A stretch of DNA of 64,000 nucleotides from Clostridia bacterium (GTDB lineage Bacteria > Bacillota_A > Clostridia > Oscillospirales > CAG-272): positions 1 through 64,000 of the forward strand of contig JAGBRZ010000051.1 in assembly GCA_017632155.1 (NCBI GenBank), in the 5' to 3' direction. The notes beneath the pieces were generated by a model. That model searched no databases. It was not told the DNA's origin and saw nothing but the letters and a program-made list of their open reading frames with translations. Positions 7,821 to 15,315 of this stretch are shown one piece after another; positions within the stretch are counted from its first letter, which is position 1, and every line of letters starts with the position of its first letter. The position numbers were made by a program, and so were the translations under genes.

Positions 7821-8705
7821 TTAAATAAGATTTTCGGCTCTCATAAGATCGAGCAGAACCGCTTCCTTGTCAGCACTCATAGGAGTGAGAGGCAGACGGA
7901 GATAGTTCTCGCCGAAGCCCATAGCAGCGCAAGCCGCCTTTGCAGGGATCGGATTGACCTCCGAGAAGAGCGCGTTTATGAGGGGTATGTAGTGCAGCTG
8001 CATCTCTCTTGCGCCCGCGACGTCGCCCGCAAGGAACTTTTTGCAAATTGCGGATGTTTCTGCGGGAAGAATATTCGAAAGGACAGAGATGACACCCTTG
8101 CCGCCGAGCGACATGATCGGCACGATCTGATCGTCGTTGCCCGAGTAGATGTCCATCTTGTCGCCAACGAGCGCGGCAAGCTCCGCGATCTGCGAGATGT
8201 TGCCGCAAGCTTCCTTGATGGCAACGATATTTTCGTGCTCTGCAAGGCGAGCGGCGGTTGCGGGGAGAAGATTGCATCCCGTGCGCGAGGGCACGTTATA
8301 AAGTATGCAGGGTTTATCCGACGCATCCGCGATCTTGAGGAAGGATTGCTCCATTCCCGCCTGAGTCGCCTTGTTATAATAGGGTGTGACGAGGAGCATA
8401 GCATCCGCGCCGACCGCGCAAGAATATTTGGTAAGCTCGATTGCGTAGTTTATATCGTTCGAGCCCGTGCCCGCGATGACGGGAACTCTGCCCGCAACGC
8501 GCTCGACGCAATATTTGATCGCCGCCTTGTGCTCGGCATCATCAAGAGTCGAACCCTCGCCCGTGGTGCCAACTGCAACGAGCGCGTCGATGCCGTTTTC
8601 TATCTGAAAATCAATAAGCTTGCCGAAATTTTCAAAGTCGATTCCCGATTCGGTGAGGGGGGTGACAAGCGCAGTAGCCGCGCCTGTGAAAACAGTCTTC
8701 TTCAT
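7821..8705 (-). CDS. dapA: 4-hydroxy-tetrahydrodipicolinate synthase
   Basis: A 294-residue (beta/alpha)8 aldolase that condenses pyruvate with aspartate semialdehyde (EC 4.3.3.7). The start is ATG at 8705, preceded by AGAGG; an upstream in-frame extension to 8783 would run into the riboswitch leader and is rejected. Catalytic residues can be read: Thr47-Thr48 in GTTGEG, Tyr136 in YNVPSRTG, and the Schiff-base Lys164 in IVAIKE. It is first in the operon, directly behind the lysine riboswitch, so it should be turned off by lysine. Confidence 0.97.
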   Translation of the reverse strand: MKKTVFTGAATALVTPLTESGIDFENFGKLIDFQIENGIDALVAVGTTGEGSTLDDAEHKAAIKYCVERVAGRVPVIAGTGSNDINYAIELTKYSCAVGADAMLLVTPYYNKATQAGMEQSFLKIADASDKPCILYNVPSRTGCNLLPATAARLAEHENIVAIKEACGNISQIAELAALVGDKMDIYSGNDDQIVPIMSLGGKGVISVLSNILPAETSAICKKFLAGDVAGAREMQLHYIPLINALFSEVNPIPAKAACAAMGFGENYLRLPLTPMSADKEAVLLDLMRAENLI

Positions 8706-8742
8706 TTTATTTTTACCTCTTTGAGAAATTAATTTACGAATG

Positions 8743-8813
8743 AAAAAAGGCAGCCGCAGAGAGCAAGCCACCACTACGCCCAATAGGGCAAACGGTATTG
8801 GATAGCTCTCCGC
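8743..8813 (-). promoter_or_regulatory. Expression platform of the lysine riboswitch
   Basis: On the minus strand the 3' half of P1 (GCGGAGAGC, 8813 to 8805) can instead pair with GCTCTCTGC (8764 to 8756; one G-U pair). A second small stem GGTGGC/GCTGCC ends directly before a six-U run (8748 to 8743). Both suggest transcription attenuation; which pairing forms the terminator cannot be settled by eye. Confidence 0.6.
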
Positions 8814-8963
8814 AAGAGTAAACTCAAAGCGACAACAGAACGGATGTTATCCGAACTGCCAGCAAAACGCCCGCCGCGGCGCTCCACTTCGGCACCCGTA
8901 CCTTTCCCGCGTGACTTTGGCAGTCATTTTCCCGCGGTAATCTTTACAAGGTGCGCCTCTATC
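8801..8963 (-). ncRNA. Lysine riboswitch (L box)
   Basis: Read on the minus strand, the leader has the expected L-box landmarks in order: GATAGAGGCGC at the 5' side of P1, AAGATT, GGGAAAGG, GTGCCGAAG, CTGGCA, then GGAGAGCTATC closing P1 (GATAG with CTATC). The length of 163 nt and the position in front of dapA fit the family. It binds lysine and lowers expression of the genes behind it. Confidence 0.92.
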
Positions 8964-8976
8964 AAACATTTTTTAC

Positions 8977-9005
8977 ATTTTACCACACTTTTGTTCTGTT
9001 GTCAA
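8977..9005 (-). promoter_or_regulatory. Promoter of the lysine operon
   Basis: On the minus strand: perfect TTGACA, 17 bp, TAAAAT, placed so that transcription starts just before the riboswitch. Confidence 0.88.
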
Positions 9006-9035
9006 TACCCGAGAGCAAAATAATTCGAAAACCCC

Positions 9036-9064
9036 TTGCATTTTTCTCTAAAATGTGTTATCAT
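9036..9064 (+). promoter_or_regulatory. Promoter of DtxR-type gene
   Basis: TTGCAT, 17 bp, TATCAT, about 30 bp before the start codon; divergent from the lysine operon promoter. Confidence 0.6.
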
Positions 9065-9094
9065 AATAGTATAAATCAAAAAGGAGCTAACAAT

Positions 9095-9460
9095 ATGGGA
9101 CTTGCGGAATCGGGCGAGATGTATCTTGAAACAATATATGTGCTGACAAGGCATTCGACCTCTGTGCGTTCGATCGACGTTGCCGAGAGTATGGGATACT
9201 CAAAGCCGAGCGTCAGCCGCGCCATTGGAATTCTGAAGGCGGGCGAATATATCGAGGTGGATAGATCCGGCTTCATCACCCTGACCGAAAAGGGTGTGAG
9301 GACCGCCGAGGGGCTTTACGAGCGCCACACGATTTTGACCGATCTTCTCGTATCTCTCGGAGTAGACCGCGAAACCGCCGTCATTGATGCCTGCAAGATC
9401 GAGCACGTCATCAGCGCGGAATCATTTGAGGCGATCAAGAATTATATAAGTAATAAATAA
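9095..9460 (+). CDS. DtxR/MntR-family metal-dependent regulator (short form)
   Basis: A 121-residue protein starting at ATG 9095, with AAGGAG 8 nt upstream; a longer in-frame opening to 8951 has no ribosome site. The N terminus (SGEMYLETIYVL) is the typical first helix of DtxR/MntR, followed by a winged helix-turn-helix (VAESMGYSKPSVSRAI) and a dimerisation/metal-binding helix set that includes CKIEHVIS. The family represses Mn or Fe uptake genes when metal is bound. The protein ends before any SH3-like domain, as in MntR. No metal transporter is in the window, so the targets are elsewhere. Confidence 0.85.
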   Translation: MGLAESGEMYLETIYVLTRHSTSVRSIDVAESMGYSKPSVSRAIGILKAGEYIEVDRSGFITLTEKGVRTAEGLYERHTILTDLLVSLGVDRETAVIDACKIEHVISAESFEAIKNYISNK

Positions 9461-9463
9461 CGG

Positions 9464-9498
9464 AAATGGCTGTATCACATTTAGTGATACAGCCATTT
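9464..9498. terminator. Bidirectional terminator
   Basis: A 15-bp perfect stem (AAATGGCTGTATCAC and its complement) with a 5-nt loop and flanking A/T runs, between convergent genes. Confidence 0.9.
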
Positions 9499-9519
9499 TT
9501 GACTAACGACTGTTTACGG

Positions 9520-10869
9520 TCAGTTTATCTCGGAAATCGCTTTAAGCTCGCCTGTTTTGATGTTGAGAGCATAGGTGCCGCCGGGCATAATATCGCACGC
9601 GAGGGGAATGTCGCCGATAATATAGTCGCCAACGATATCATAAGGTTTGAAGTCGAGTCCGGGGCGGTCAAGGACAAGCTCCCTGTTTTCACCTAACGGA
9701 TCGCTGATATATACCTTTCCGTCTTCTTCAAAAACGAAGCACAGTTTGCTTGAAGTTGCCAAGAGATACCTGATTTCCGAGCCAAGGTCGATGGTGGTTA
9801 CCGAATTGGTTTCAAAATCGTAGACCCTGAAGGTATTCAGTGTTTTCACGATCGACACAGCATCGTATGCATAAGTTCCGCTCAGAACCATTGCGCCAAA
9901 GTTGAGTACATCTTCTTTTTTGAGATTTCCGCCCGAATGATCGGTTGACCAAATTTCTGCAGGATCTTTCGAAACAGATATTCTTTCGGTATAGAATATG
10001 CGTTTGTTAGATATACCGATAGTAGTCAGATTCTCGGGCTCTTCACACAAATACTCGATCGTGCCGGTCTTGGGATCGTAGCAAGACACATAATCGCGAC
10101 GCGTACCCGAGGCATTATCTATATCCCACATATTCAGATAAGCCTTGCCGTCCATAGGGTAGGCAGTCGAAGGATAGGTGATGACATTGCCCGATTCGGT
10201 ATCTGCGATGACTCTCGATTCGCCCGTTTTCATATTATAGAAGTGAATCTCCGATTCATACTTACCTTTTCCGTTGATCTGATACATACACCAGTCACCA
10301 AGTATCTCGATAAAATTGATATTCCATCCTATCGGAATGATAACGGGGCAGTGTTCGCCCGAAGCAAAACAATTCGGATGATGGACACAGATACTCTTTG
10401 TCGATCCCGTTTCGGGATCATAAGCAGCCAAAAACTTGACATTTGACGCCAAAACCGTTGACGAATGTATCCATTTACCCTCATATTCGGCGCCAAAGCT
10501 TATTCCACCGCCGCAAAATAAGATAGCATCCGTAAAATATTCCTCGGGTAGATCTTCATCCACGGGCGGTTCGGTTTCGGTTTCTTCGAGAGTGCTCGAT
10601 TCCCCGACAGTTCCCGCGGGATTTAAGATATCGGGGATCATTCCCACAAGTCTGCCCACAAGAGGCACAGCCGCGCCGAGAAGCACAGCGCAGGCAACGA
10701 GCACTGCCGCGGTGCGGATCGAGCGCAATACTACCACTTTTTTGGGCAATGGTTTGCCAGGTTCGTTTTGCAGATTGAGATTATCAACGACCTCTGCAAC
10801 GTACGCCTCGTCGAGATAATCGAGCATTTCGAGCGGTCTTGAATCCTTAAAAATTTTGTTCTTTTTCAT
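9520..10869 (-). CDS. Membrane-anchored sensor/anti-sigma-like protein with beta-propeller-like ectodomain
   Basis: A 449-residue protein with a cytosolic N terminus of about 50 residues, one membrane helix at about 52-73, a Glu/Thr-rich linker (about 85-105), then a long extracellular region with repeated YD/F-type strands (for example YDPETGS, YDPKTGT, YDFETNS, NIKTGE) that look like blades of a beta-propeller of the DUF5050 type. Its start codon overlaps the sigma factor stop by 4 nt, so they are coupled. By analogy with ECF pairs it may hold the sigma factor at the membrane until the outer domain senses a signal; no classical zinc anti-sigma motif is seen, so the anti-sigma role is inference. 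Confidence 0.72.
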   Translation of the reverse strand: MKKNKIFKDSRPLEMLDYLDEAYVAEVVDNLNLQNEPGKPLPKKVVVLRSIRTAAVLVACAVLLGAAVPLVGRLVGMIPDILNPAGTVGESSTLEETETEPPVDEDLPEEYFTDAILFCGGGISFGAEYEGKWIHSSTVLASNVKFLAAYDPETGSTKSICVHHPNCFASGEHCPVIIPIGWNINFIEILGDWCMYQINGKGKYESEIHFYNMKTGESRVIADTESGNVITYPSTAYPMDGKAYLNMWDIDNASGTRRDYVSCYDPKTGTIEYLCEEPENLTTIGISNKRIFYTERISVSKDPAEIWSTDHSGGNLKKEDVLNFGAMVLSGTYAYDAVSIVKTLNTFRVYDFETNSVTTIDLGSEIRYLLATSSKLCFVFEEDGKVYISDPLGENRELVLDRPGLDFKPYDIVGDYIIGDIPLACDIMPGGTYALNIKTGELKAISEIN

Positions 10870-11423
10870 ACCGTTATCCCCTCCTTTTTCAATTCATCGG
10901 CAAGTTTTGCGCGTGTGCGCGAGAGCGACATTTTGATCTTGCTCTCGCCAAAGCCGGTTTGTGTGCGGATCTGATCGTAGCTCATGCTCAGCCAATAGCG
11001 CATGACGAATATCCCTCTGTCGTCCTTTGAGAGCTTTCCGAGGCAGCGGTTCATTATCTCGCCCGCGCGGCGAGCCTCAAACTGCGATGCGAGATCGGTC
11101 TCATCAGGGATCATCGAAAGAAATTCATCGCTGACTATGTGCACGTGCCCGCCGCGCTTCCAGGCGTTGCCGGCACGGCTCTTGCTTATCGCGATATGCC
11201 GCACGGTCGTTGACAGAAACGCCGAAAGGCTCTTCGGCTTCGCGGGCGGAATCGAGTTCCAGAGCGCAAGCATCGCATCGTTTATGCACTCTTCCCTATC
11301 CTCGCGAACCGTAAGATAGTTCTTTGCAACGTAGTGACAGAGCGTGGTGTACTTTTCCTCTGTTTCCTTGATCGCGTTTTCATCGCGTGCAAAAAAGAGT
11401 TCAATTATTTTTTCGTCGTTCAT
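10866..11423 (-). CDS. ECF-type RNA polymerase sigma factor
   Basis: A 185-residue sigma-70-family factor with region 2 (about residues 10-80; EECINDAMLALW is the typical core-binding segment) and region 4 (about 125-175; MSYDQIRTQTGFGESKIKMSLSRTRAKL, the -35-binding helix-turn-helix). It directs RNA polymerase to a small regulon. ATG 11423 has AAAGGAGG upstream. It overlaps the membrane protein gene by 4 nt. Its own upstream region holds a GTGACA/CGACTA pair that may be an auto-regulated promoter. Confidence 0.92.
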   Translation of the reverse strand: MNDEKIIELFFARDENAIKETEEKYTTLCHYVAKNYLTVREDREECINDAMLALWNSIPPAKPKSLSAFLSTTVRHIAISKSRAGNAWKRGGHVHIVSDEFLSMIPDETDLASQFEARRAGEIMNRCLGKLSKDDRGIFVMRYWLSMSYDQIRTQTGFGESKIKMSLSRTRAKLADELKKEGITV

Positions 11424-11447
11424 ATCTGAAACCTCCTTTCACCCTGA

Positions 11448-11475
11448 TAGTCGCAAAACACGCCATAAATGTCAC
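11448..11475 (-). promoter_or_regulatory. Candidate ECF-type promoter of the sigma operon
   Basis: On the minus strand GTGACA and CGACTA are separated by 16 bp, about 25 bp before the start. No good TTGACA/TATAAT pair is present, and CGACTA-like -10 boxes are common for ECF sigma factors. Assignment to this sigma factor is inference. Confidence 0.45.
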
Positions 11476-11575
11476 ATAATTTTGGGGAATTTTGAAAAAT
11501 TGTGGAATTGCACAAATCGTGAGGGGGATTTTTGTGCGTTTTAACAGTTCATTATAATATTATTTGAATTAATTC

Positions 11576-11604
11576 TTGAACAATACAGCGATATATGCTA
11601 TAAT
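11576..11604 (+). promoter_or_regulatory. Promoter P1 of XRE regulator gene
   Basis: TTGAAC, 17 bp, perfect TATAAT. The rest of the 300-bp space between the sigma factor and this regulator holds this promoter, a second -10 box and a palindrome. Confidence 0.65.
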
Positions 11605-11672
11605 ATCTTTGAAAATCAAAGCACAACTATACTTTACATCAGCAAACGGTTCGTGGAAAATCTGCGAAAAAG

Positions 11673-11702
11673 TGTTATAATATAGGTACAAAAGCGCTTT
11701 TG
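11673..11702 (+). promoter_or_regulatory. Extended -10 promoter P2 and palindromic operator
   Basis: TGTTATAAT (11673-11681) is an extended -10 box. The 14-bp perfect palindrome CAAAAGCGCTTTTG (11689-11702) lies just after it, where a bound repressor would block transcription start; it ends 10 bp before the GGAGG ribosome site. It may be the site for the regulator itself. Confidence 0.5.
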
Positions 11703-11725
11703 AATAATTTTTGGAGGACAAAACA

Positions 11726-12820
11726 ATGTCTATCGGAACTACGATCAAACGCCTTCGCCGCGAGAAGGATATAACACAGGAACAGCTCGCCGAATACCTC
11801 GGCATCACCTCGCGCGCCGTTTCCCAATGGGAATGCGACCGCACCTCGCCCGATATTTCGCAGATTCCCGCGCTTTGTCATATTTTTGACATCACCTCGG
11901 ACACTCTTCTTGGAATCGACATTGAAAAGACCAATGAACAGATCGCAAAATATCTGAACGATGCCAAAAATGTACTTTACGAAGGAAAATTCGAAGATAA
12001 TCTTGAAATACTCCGAGAAGCAAACTGCAAATTTCCCAAGTCTTATGAAATCATGTATGAGCTCTCTGATGCGATAATCAGCGTACACTCGCGCAAAGGA
12101 ATCAAGGACTATGAGGAAGTATTTTCACTCTGCAACCGCATTCTTGACGAATGCACCGACACACATCTGCGTTTCAAGGCAATCGACTCTCTCGCGCTTG
12201 CATACGACTACGCGGGCAAAAAGGACGAAATGATGAAGCTGACCGAACAGATGCCGAGAGTCAATCACACCTATGAGCGTTTTATGCTCTACAATTGGGA
12301 AGGTGACAAGGGATATGAGGAGATGCAGGAATATTTGGACTTTTCAGTATATCAGGTACTCGTTCTGCTCCGTCGCCTTTCATACGCAAAGCACGACAAC
12401 GGCAAGTTCATCTATTCGCTTGACGAACGAAAGAAGCTGTGGCAGATGGTCATAGATCTTCTTGATCTCATATATCCCGACGGCGACTATTGTTCCAGGG
12501 CACAAGACGGAAATCAGGCTTGCAGTTCATTTGTTGGTGCTTATCTGAAAGAAAAGGACTATGACAAATTCTTCTATTGGCTCGAGAAAGGAATAGATTT
12601 CGCCGTTCATACCGATACCTACGGTGGTGACGATGCAAAATATACCTCCTTACCTTTTCGAGGACGCCCTGCCGGCGGATTGATCCCCGAAGCCGATGGC
12701 AACTACTCGCAATGTATGCTTGAATGGATCACAACCGACAAGGATCTCGACGCTCTCCGTTCCGATCCCCGTTACGATGCGGCAGTTAACAGACTCAAGG
12801 AGTATGCATTTAAGCCTTAA
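11726..12820 (+). CDS. XRE-family regulator with TPR-like C-terminal domain
   Basis: A 364-residue protein; ATG 11726 is chosen because GGAGG lies 8 nt upstream, while an in-frame TTG at 11711 precedes that site. Residues 1-65 are a Cro/CI helix-turn-helix (QEQLAEYLGITSRAVSQWE). From about 70 to 240 are helical repeats of the kind that bind peptide signals or partner proteins. The last 100 residues are rich in Tyr/Trp/Asp and unrecognised. It stands alone with two promoters and a palindrome in front, which suggests autoregulation. The target is unknown. Confidence 0.85.
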   Translation: MSIGTTIKRLRREKDITQEQLAEYLGITSRAVSQWECDRTSPDISQIPALCHIFDITSDTLLGIDIEKTNEQIAKYLNDAKNVLYEGKFEDNLEILREANCKFPKSYEIMYELSDAIISVHSRKGIKDYEEVFSLCNRILDECTDTHLRFKAIDSLALAYDYAGKKDEMMKLTEQMPRVNHTYERFMLYNWEGDKGYEEMQEYLDFSVYQVLVLLRRLSYAKHDNGKFIYSLDERKKLWQMVIDLLDLIYPDGDYCSRAQDGNQACSSFVGAYLKEKDYDKFFYWLEKGIDFAVHTDTYGGDDAKYTSLPFRGRPAGGLIPEADGNYSQCMLEWITTDKDLDALRSDPRYDAAVNRLKEYAFKP

Positions 12821-13312
12821 AAGCTTTCTGAATCCCCTTTTCAGACTGCAAGTGCTAAAATTTCACGCAGCTATAGAGATCGGGACGGTATCCTATAATT
12901 TTGCATAGTTCAAATAGGGACTTACCCCTCTCTCCCCTCTCGTGAACCGAGAGGGGAAGTTTTTTGTGCAGACTCTTTAATTCGGCGTTCTGAATAACGA
13001 AATAATAATGATGCGCCCTATTTATCAAACCGAACAATAAAGTCCGCGCACTCAAGCTCCCTTCCCGGTTTACGGGAAGGGGTGGGGATGGGTACCGATT
13101 TAGCTATTCAAAATTATGAGGATATCGGCAAAGACTCTGTCGCGGCGCAAAATTACCTGTAACAAGCCTGCAGGAGAATTAAATCTCTATAGAAAAACGC
13201 GCGTCGAATACGCGCGGGGGGGAGGAGCGAAAACCTCCCGCAAGGGGAGGTTTTACTCCTTCCAAAATGGCGGCGGGGACGCCGCCATTTTGAAGCACAG
13301 GGGGAGTTTCGC
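12821..13312. repeat. Non-coding region with long inverted-repeat element and hairpins
   Basis: No gene is seen between 12821 and 13481. Arms 12886-12985 and 13030-13127 are imperfect inverted repeats of about 100 bp around a 44-bp centre; matching landmarks include CGGTATCCT/AGGATATCG, ATAATTTTGCATAG/CTATTCAAAATTAT and ATTCGG/CCGAAC. Each arm carries its own hairpin, CCCCTCTC-gtgaacc-GAGAGGGG and CCCTTCCCG-gttta-CGGGAAGGG. To the right are three GC-rich hairpins (around 13198-13217, 13231-13255 and 13262-13292). Confidence 0.7.
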
Positions 13313-13390
13313 GCGGCTCTGGCGGTTTTCCGAAGGAAAATGGAGGCGGGAGCCGACAAGACAGAGTCGACTTTTGCCGTAGGCAAATAT
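13313..13390 (-). repeat. 78-bp interspersed repeat, copy B
   Basis: Reverse complement of copy A at 4801-4878 with 71 of 78 identical positions and no gaps. Confidence 0.8.
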
Positions 13391-13422
13391 GGCTGCGGCG
13401 GTCGACTTAACTCTCTGCCTTA

Positions 13423-13450
13423 AGAAAACGCCACCTTTTGAAAAAGGTGG
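13423..13450 (-). terminator. Terminator of nucleoside kinase gene
   Basis: Minus-strand stem CCACCTTT/AAAGGTGG followed by CGTTTTCTT. Confidence 0.6.
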
Positions 13451-13481
13451 ACGAAAACTTCTCGCTGCTGTTGTCTTTTAT

Positions 13482-15182
13482 TTATCTGTAAAACGCATTT
13501 CCGCCTATAAACTCGCGGATGATGCTGGTGGGAGGGATCTCGTCGTCAACGTCTGCCTCGTGGATGTAGTTGAGCACCTTTACCATCGCGCGGACCTGCT
13601 CGTAGCATTCTTCGTGCGGCTCGACGGCACTGAGCAGCGGGAAGATGTGCTTTTTGAGCACGGCGAGTTCATAGAGAGTCGAGCTGTTGAAGATGACATC
13701 CGCCTGCTCCTGGAAGGGCAGGATCCATCTTCCCTCTCCGCGGCGAACCGAATTCCACATTGAAAGCGTCTTTTGCACCGAGGCACCGCGCGTGTCGTAG
13801 TCGCGCACCGTCCTTCGAAGCAGGCGCAGATAGCTTGTGGGGATTCTGTTATGATAATCGAGGCTGAGGGGCAAAAGCGGGCTGATGAAGATCTTGAACA
13901 CCGCCGTGCGGTCGACTCCGCTCGGCAAAAGTATGGGATTAAGCGCGTGGATGCCCTCGACAATGATGATCGCGTTGTCATCGAGCTTCAGCTTTCTGCC
14001 AAGCCACTCGCGCTTGCCCGTTTTGAAGTTAAAGGAGGGCAATTCGACCTCTTCACCCGCAAGTAGCGCGGTCATCTGTTCGCCGAAAAGGGCGGTGTCG
14101 ATGGTGTTGATGTGCTCAAGGTCGAGCTCGCCCGATTCGTTCGGCGCGATCAGATCGCGGTCGATGTAGTAATCGTCGAGGCTCATAAGTATCGGCATCT
14201 TTCCGTGGGCGCGGAGCTGTGTTGCAAGGCGGTTTGCCGAAGTCGTTTTTCCCGAGGACGAGGGGCCCGCAAGCATCACGGCGTGAGCGCCGCGCGCGCA
14301 GATCATATCGGCAACCTCGCCGAATCTCTTTTCGTGCAGAGCCTCGTTGACGCGCACAAGCTCGCGGAGTTTGCCGCTGTCAACAAGCTCGTTAAGATCG
14401 GCGACGGTTTCGCAGCGCATAAGCTCGCACCAGCGCTTGCCCTCGTCGTAGACCTCCATAAACTGTGTCATTTCGTGATAATCCGAAACACGGTCGGGAT
14501 CGTTTCTGTCGGGGAAGATGAAAATAAATCCGTTTTGCGCGGGGATGATGTCCCAAACGCGCAAAAATCCCGTTGATGGCGCCATTTCGCCATAGTAATA
14601 ATCAAAGAAATCGCCGTAGCCGTAAACATCGAGCGTCGGTGCGGCACGGTAAGCAAGCAGACGAGCCTTGTCGATCTGACCCTGACGCGAGAAATAATCA
14701 ATGGCATCGGCGGTGGGAATGCGTCTGCGAACGAGGGGGATATCCTCGGCGATCAACTCACGCACGCACTCCTTGAGCCGTTCTGCGGAGAAGTCCTCTG
14801 CGCCCGTGACCTTGATATACACGCCCTCGCCGACGGTGCAATTCATCTTAGCAACCGCATTCGGCCAAAGCTTGCGGACGGCGAGGAAGAGCACGAACTG
14901 CGCCGTTCTTCTGTAAGCATCCTTGCCGCTTGGGTCGGAATAACGGAGAAGGCTGACCTTTCCGCCCGATGCCGCCATCGCCTTGCGGATGCTCTCGCGC
15001 TCGTGCGCCGCATCTTCCATTCGCATTGGTATGTAATTCAGCGTGAAGACTTCGCCCGCGATCTTTGCCGCGATCGGGTCGGTCGAAAGCTTACCCGTGA
15101 TAAGCCCGAATTCCTTGATTATATCGAGCAGACTCTGCTCGGGGCGCACCCAATAAACGTATCCGTCAATTAAAAGTTTCAT
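13482..15182 (-). CDS. TGS-domain nucleoside (uridine) kinase family protein
   Basis: A 566-residue protein starting at ATG 15182, with AGAAAGG upstream; an in-frame extension to 15242 would run through a terminator hairpin and is rejected. The N terminus (about 1-60) looks like a TGS domain; the next 200 residues resemble the accessory domain of threonyl-tRNA synthetase. The C-terminal half is a uridine-kinase-like P-loop domain: GPSSSGKTT at about 303-311, then MSLDDYY, and IVEGIHALNP. Such fused proteins are widespread in Clostridia and are annotated as nucleoside kinases; the role of the N-terminal domains is not known. A weak promoter (TAGTCA-17-TATAAT) lies upstream. Confidence 0.88.
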   Translation of the reverse strand: MKLLIDGYVYWVRPEQSLLDIIKEFGLITGKLSTDPIAAKIAGEVFTLNYIPMRMEDAAHERESIRKAMAASGGKVSLLRYSDPSGKDAYRRTAQFVLFLAVRKLWPNAVAKMNCTVGEGVYIKVTGAEDFSAERLKECVRELIAEDIPLVRRRIPTADAIDYFSRQGQIDKARLLAYRAAPTLDVYGYGDFFDYYYGEMAPSTGFLRVWDIIPAQNGFIFIFPDRNDPDRVSDYHEMTQFMEVYDEGKRWCELMRCETVADLNELVDSGKLRELVRVNEALHEKRFGEVADMICARGAHAVMLAGPSSSGKTTSANRLATQLRAHGKMPILMSLDDYYIDRDLIAPNESGELDLEHINTIDTALFGEQMTALLAGEEVELPSFNFKTGKREWLGRKLKLDDNAIIIVEGIHALNPILLPSGVDRTAVFKIFISPLLPLSLDYHNRIPTSYLRLLRRTVRDYDTRGASVQKTLSMWNSVRRGEGRWILPFQEQADVIFNSSTLYELAVLKKHIFPLLSAVEPHEECYEQVRAMVKVLNYIHEADVDDEIPPTSIIREFIGGNAFYR

Positions 15183-15206
15183 ATCCTTTCTCCTATCGTT
15201 AATTTC

Positions 15207-15235
15207 ATTATATTCTATGGTTAAAAAAATGACTA
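15207..15235 (-). promoter_or_regulatory. Weak candidate promoter of nucleoside kinase gene
   Basis: Minus strand TAGTCA, 17 bp, TATAAT. The -35 box lies in the stem of the preceding terminator hairpin. Confidence 0.4.
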
Positions 15236-15257
15236 CCGGCAATTACCGGTAGTCATT
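15228..15257 (-). terminator. Terminator of M20 peptidase gene
   Basis: 12-bp perfect stem (AATGACTACCGG and its complement) with a 6-nt loop and a seven-T run on the minus strand. Confidence 0.88.
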
Positions 15258-15315
15258 CAAATATGCAATACCGTAATTCAGTATAACATATTTTTTGATG
15301 TATGTCAAGATATTT

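Noticed and set aside
6966..8732. A 588-codon open frame on the plus strand opposite dapA, dapB and ddh
   Set aside because: It mirrors three clearly recognisable enzymes on the other strand, has no ribosome site, and its translation shows no known domain.
13116..13382. Short open frames in the hairpin region on both strands
   Set aside because: Both run through GC hairpins and the 78-bp repeat; the same peptide fragment (ASIFLRKT) appears at the other repeat copy, showing it is translated repeat sequence.
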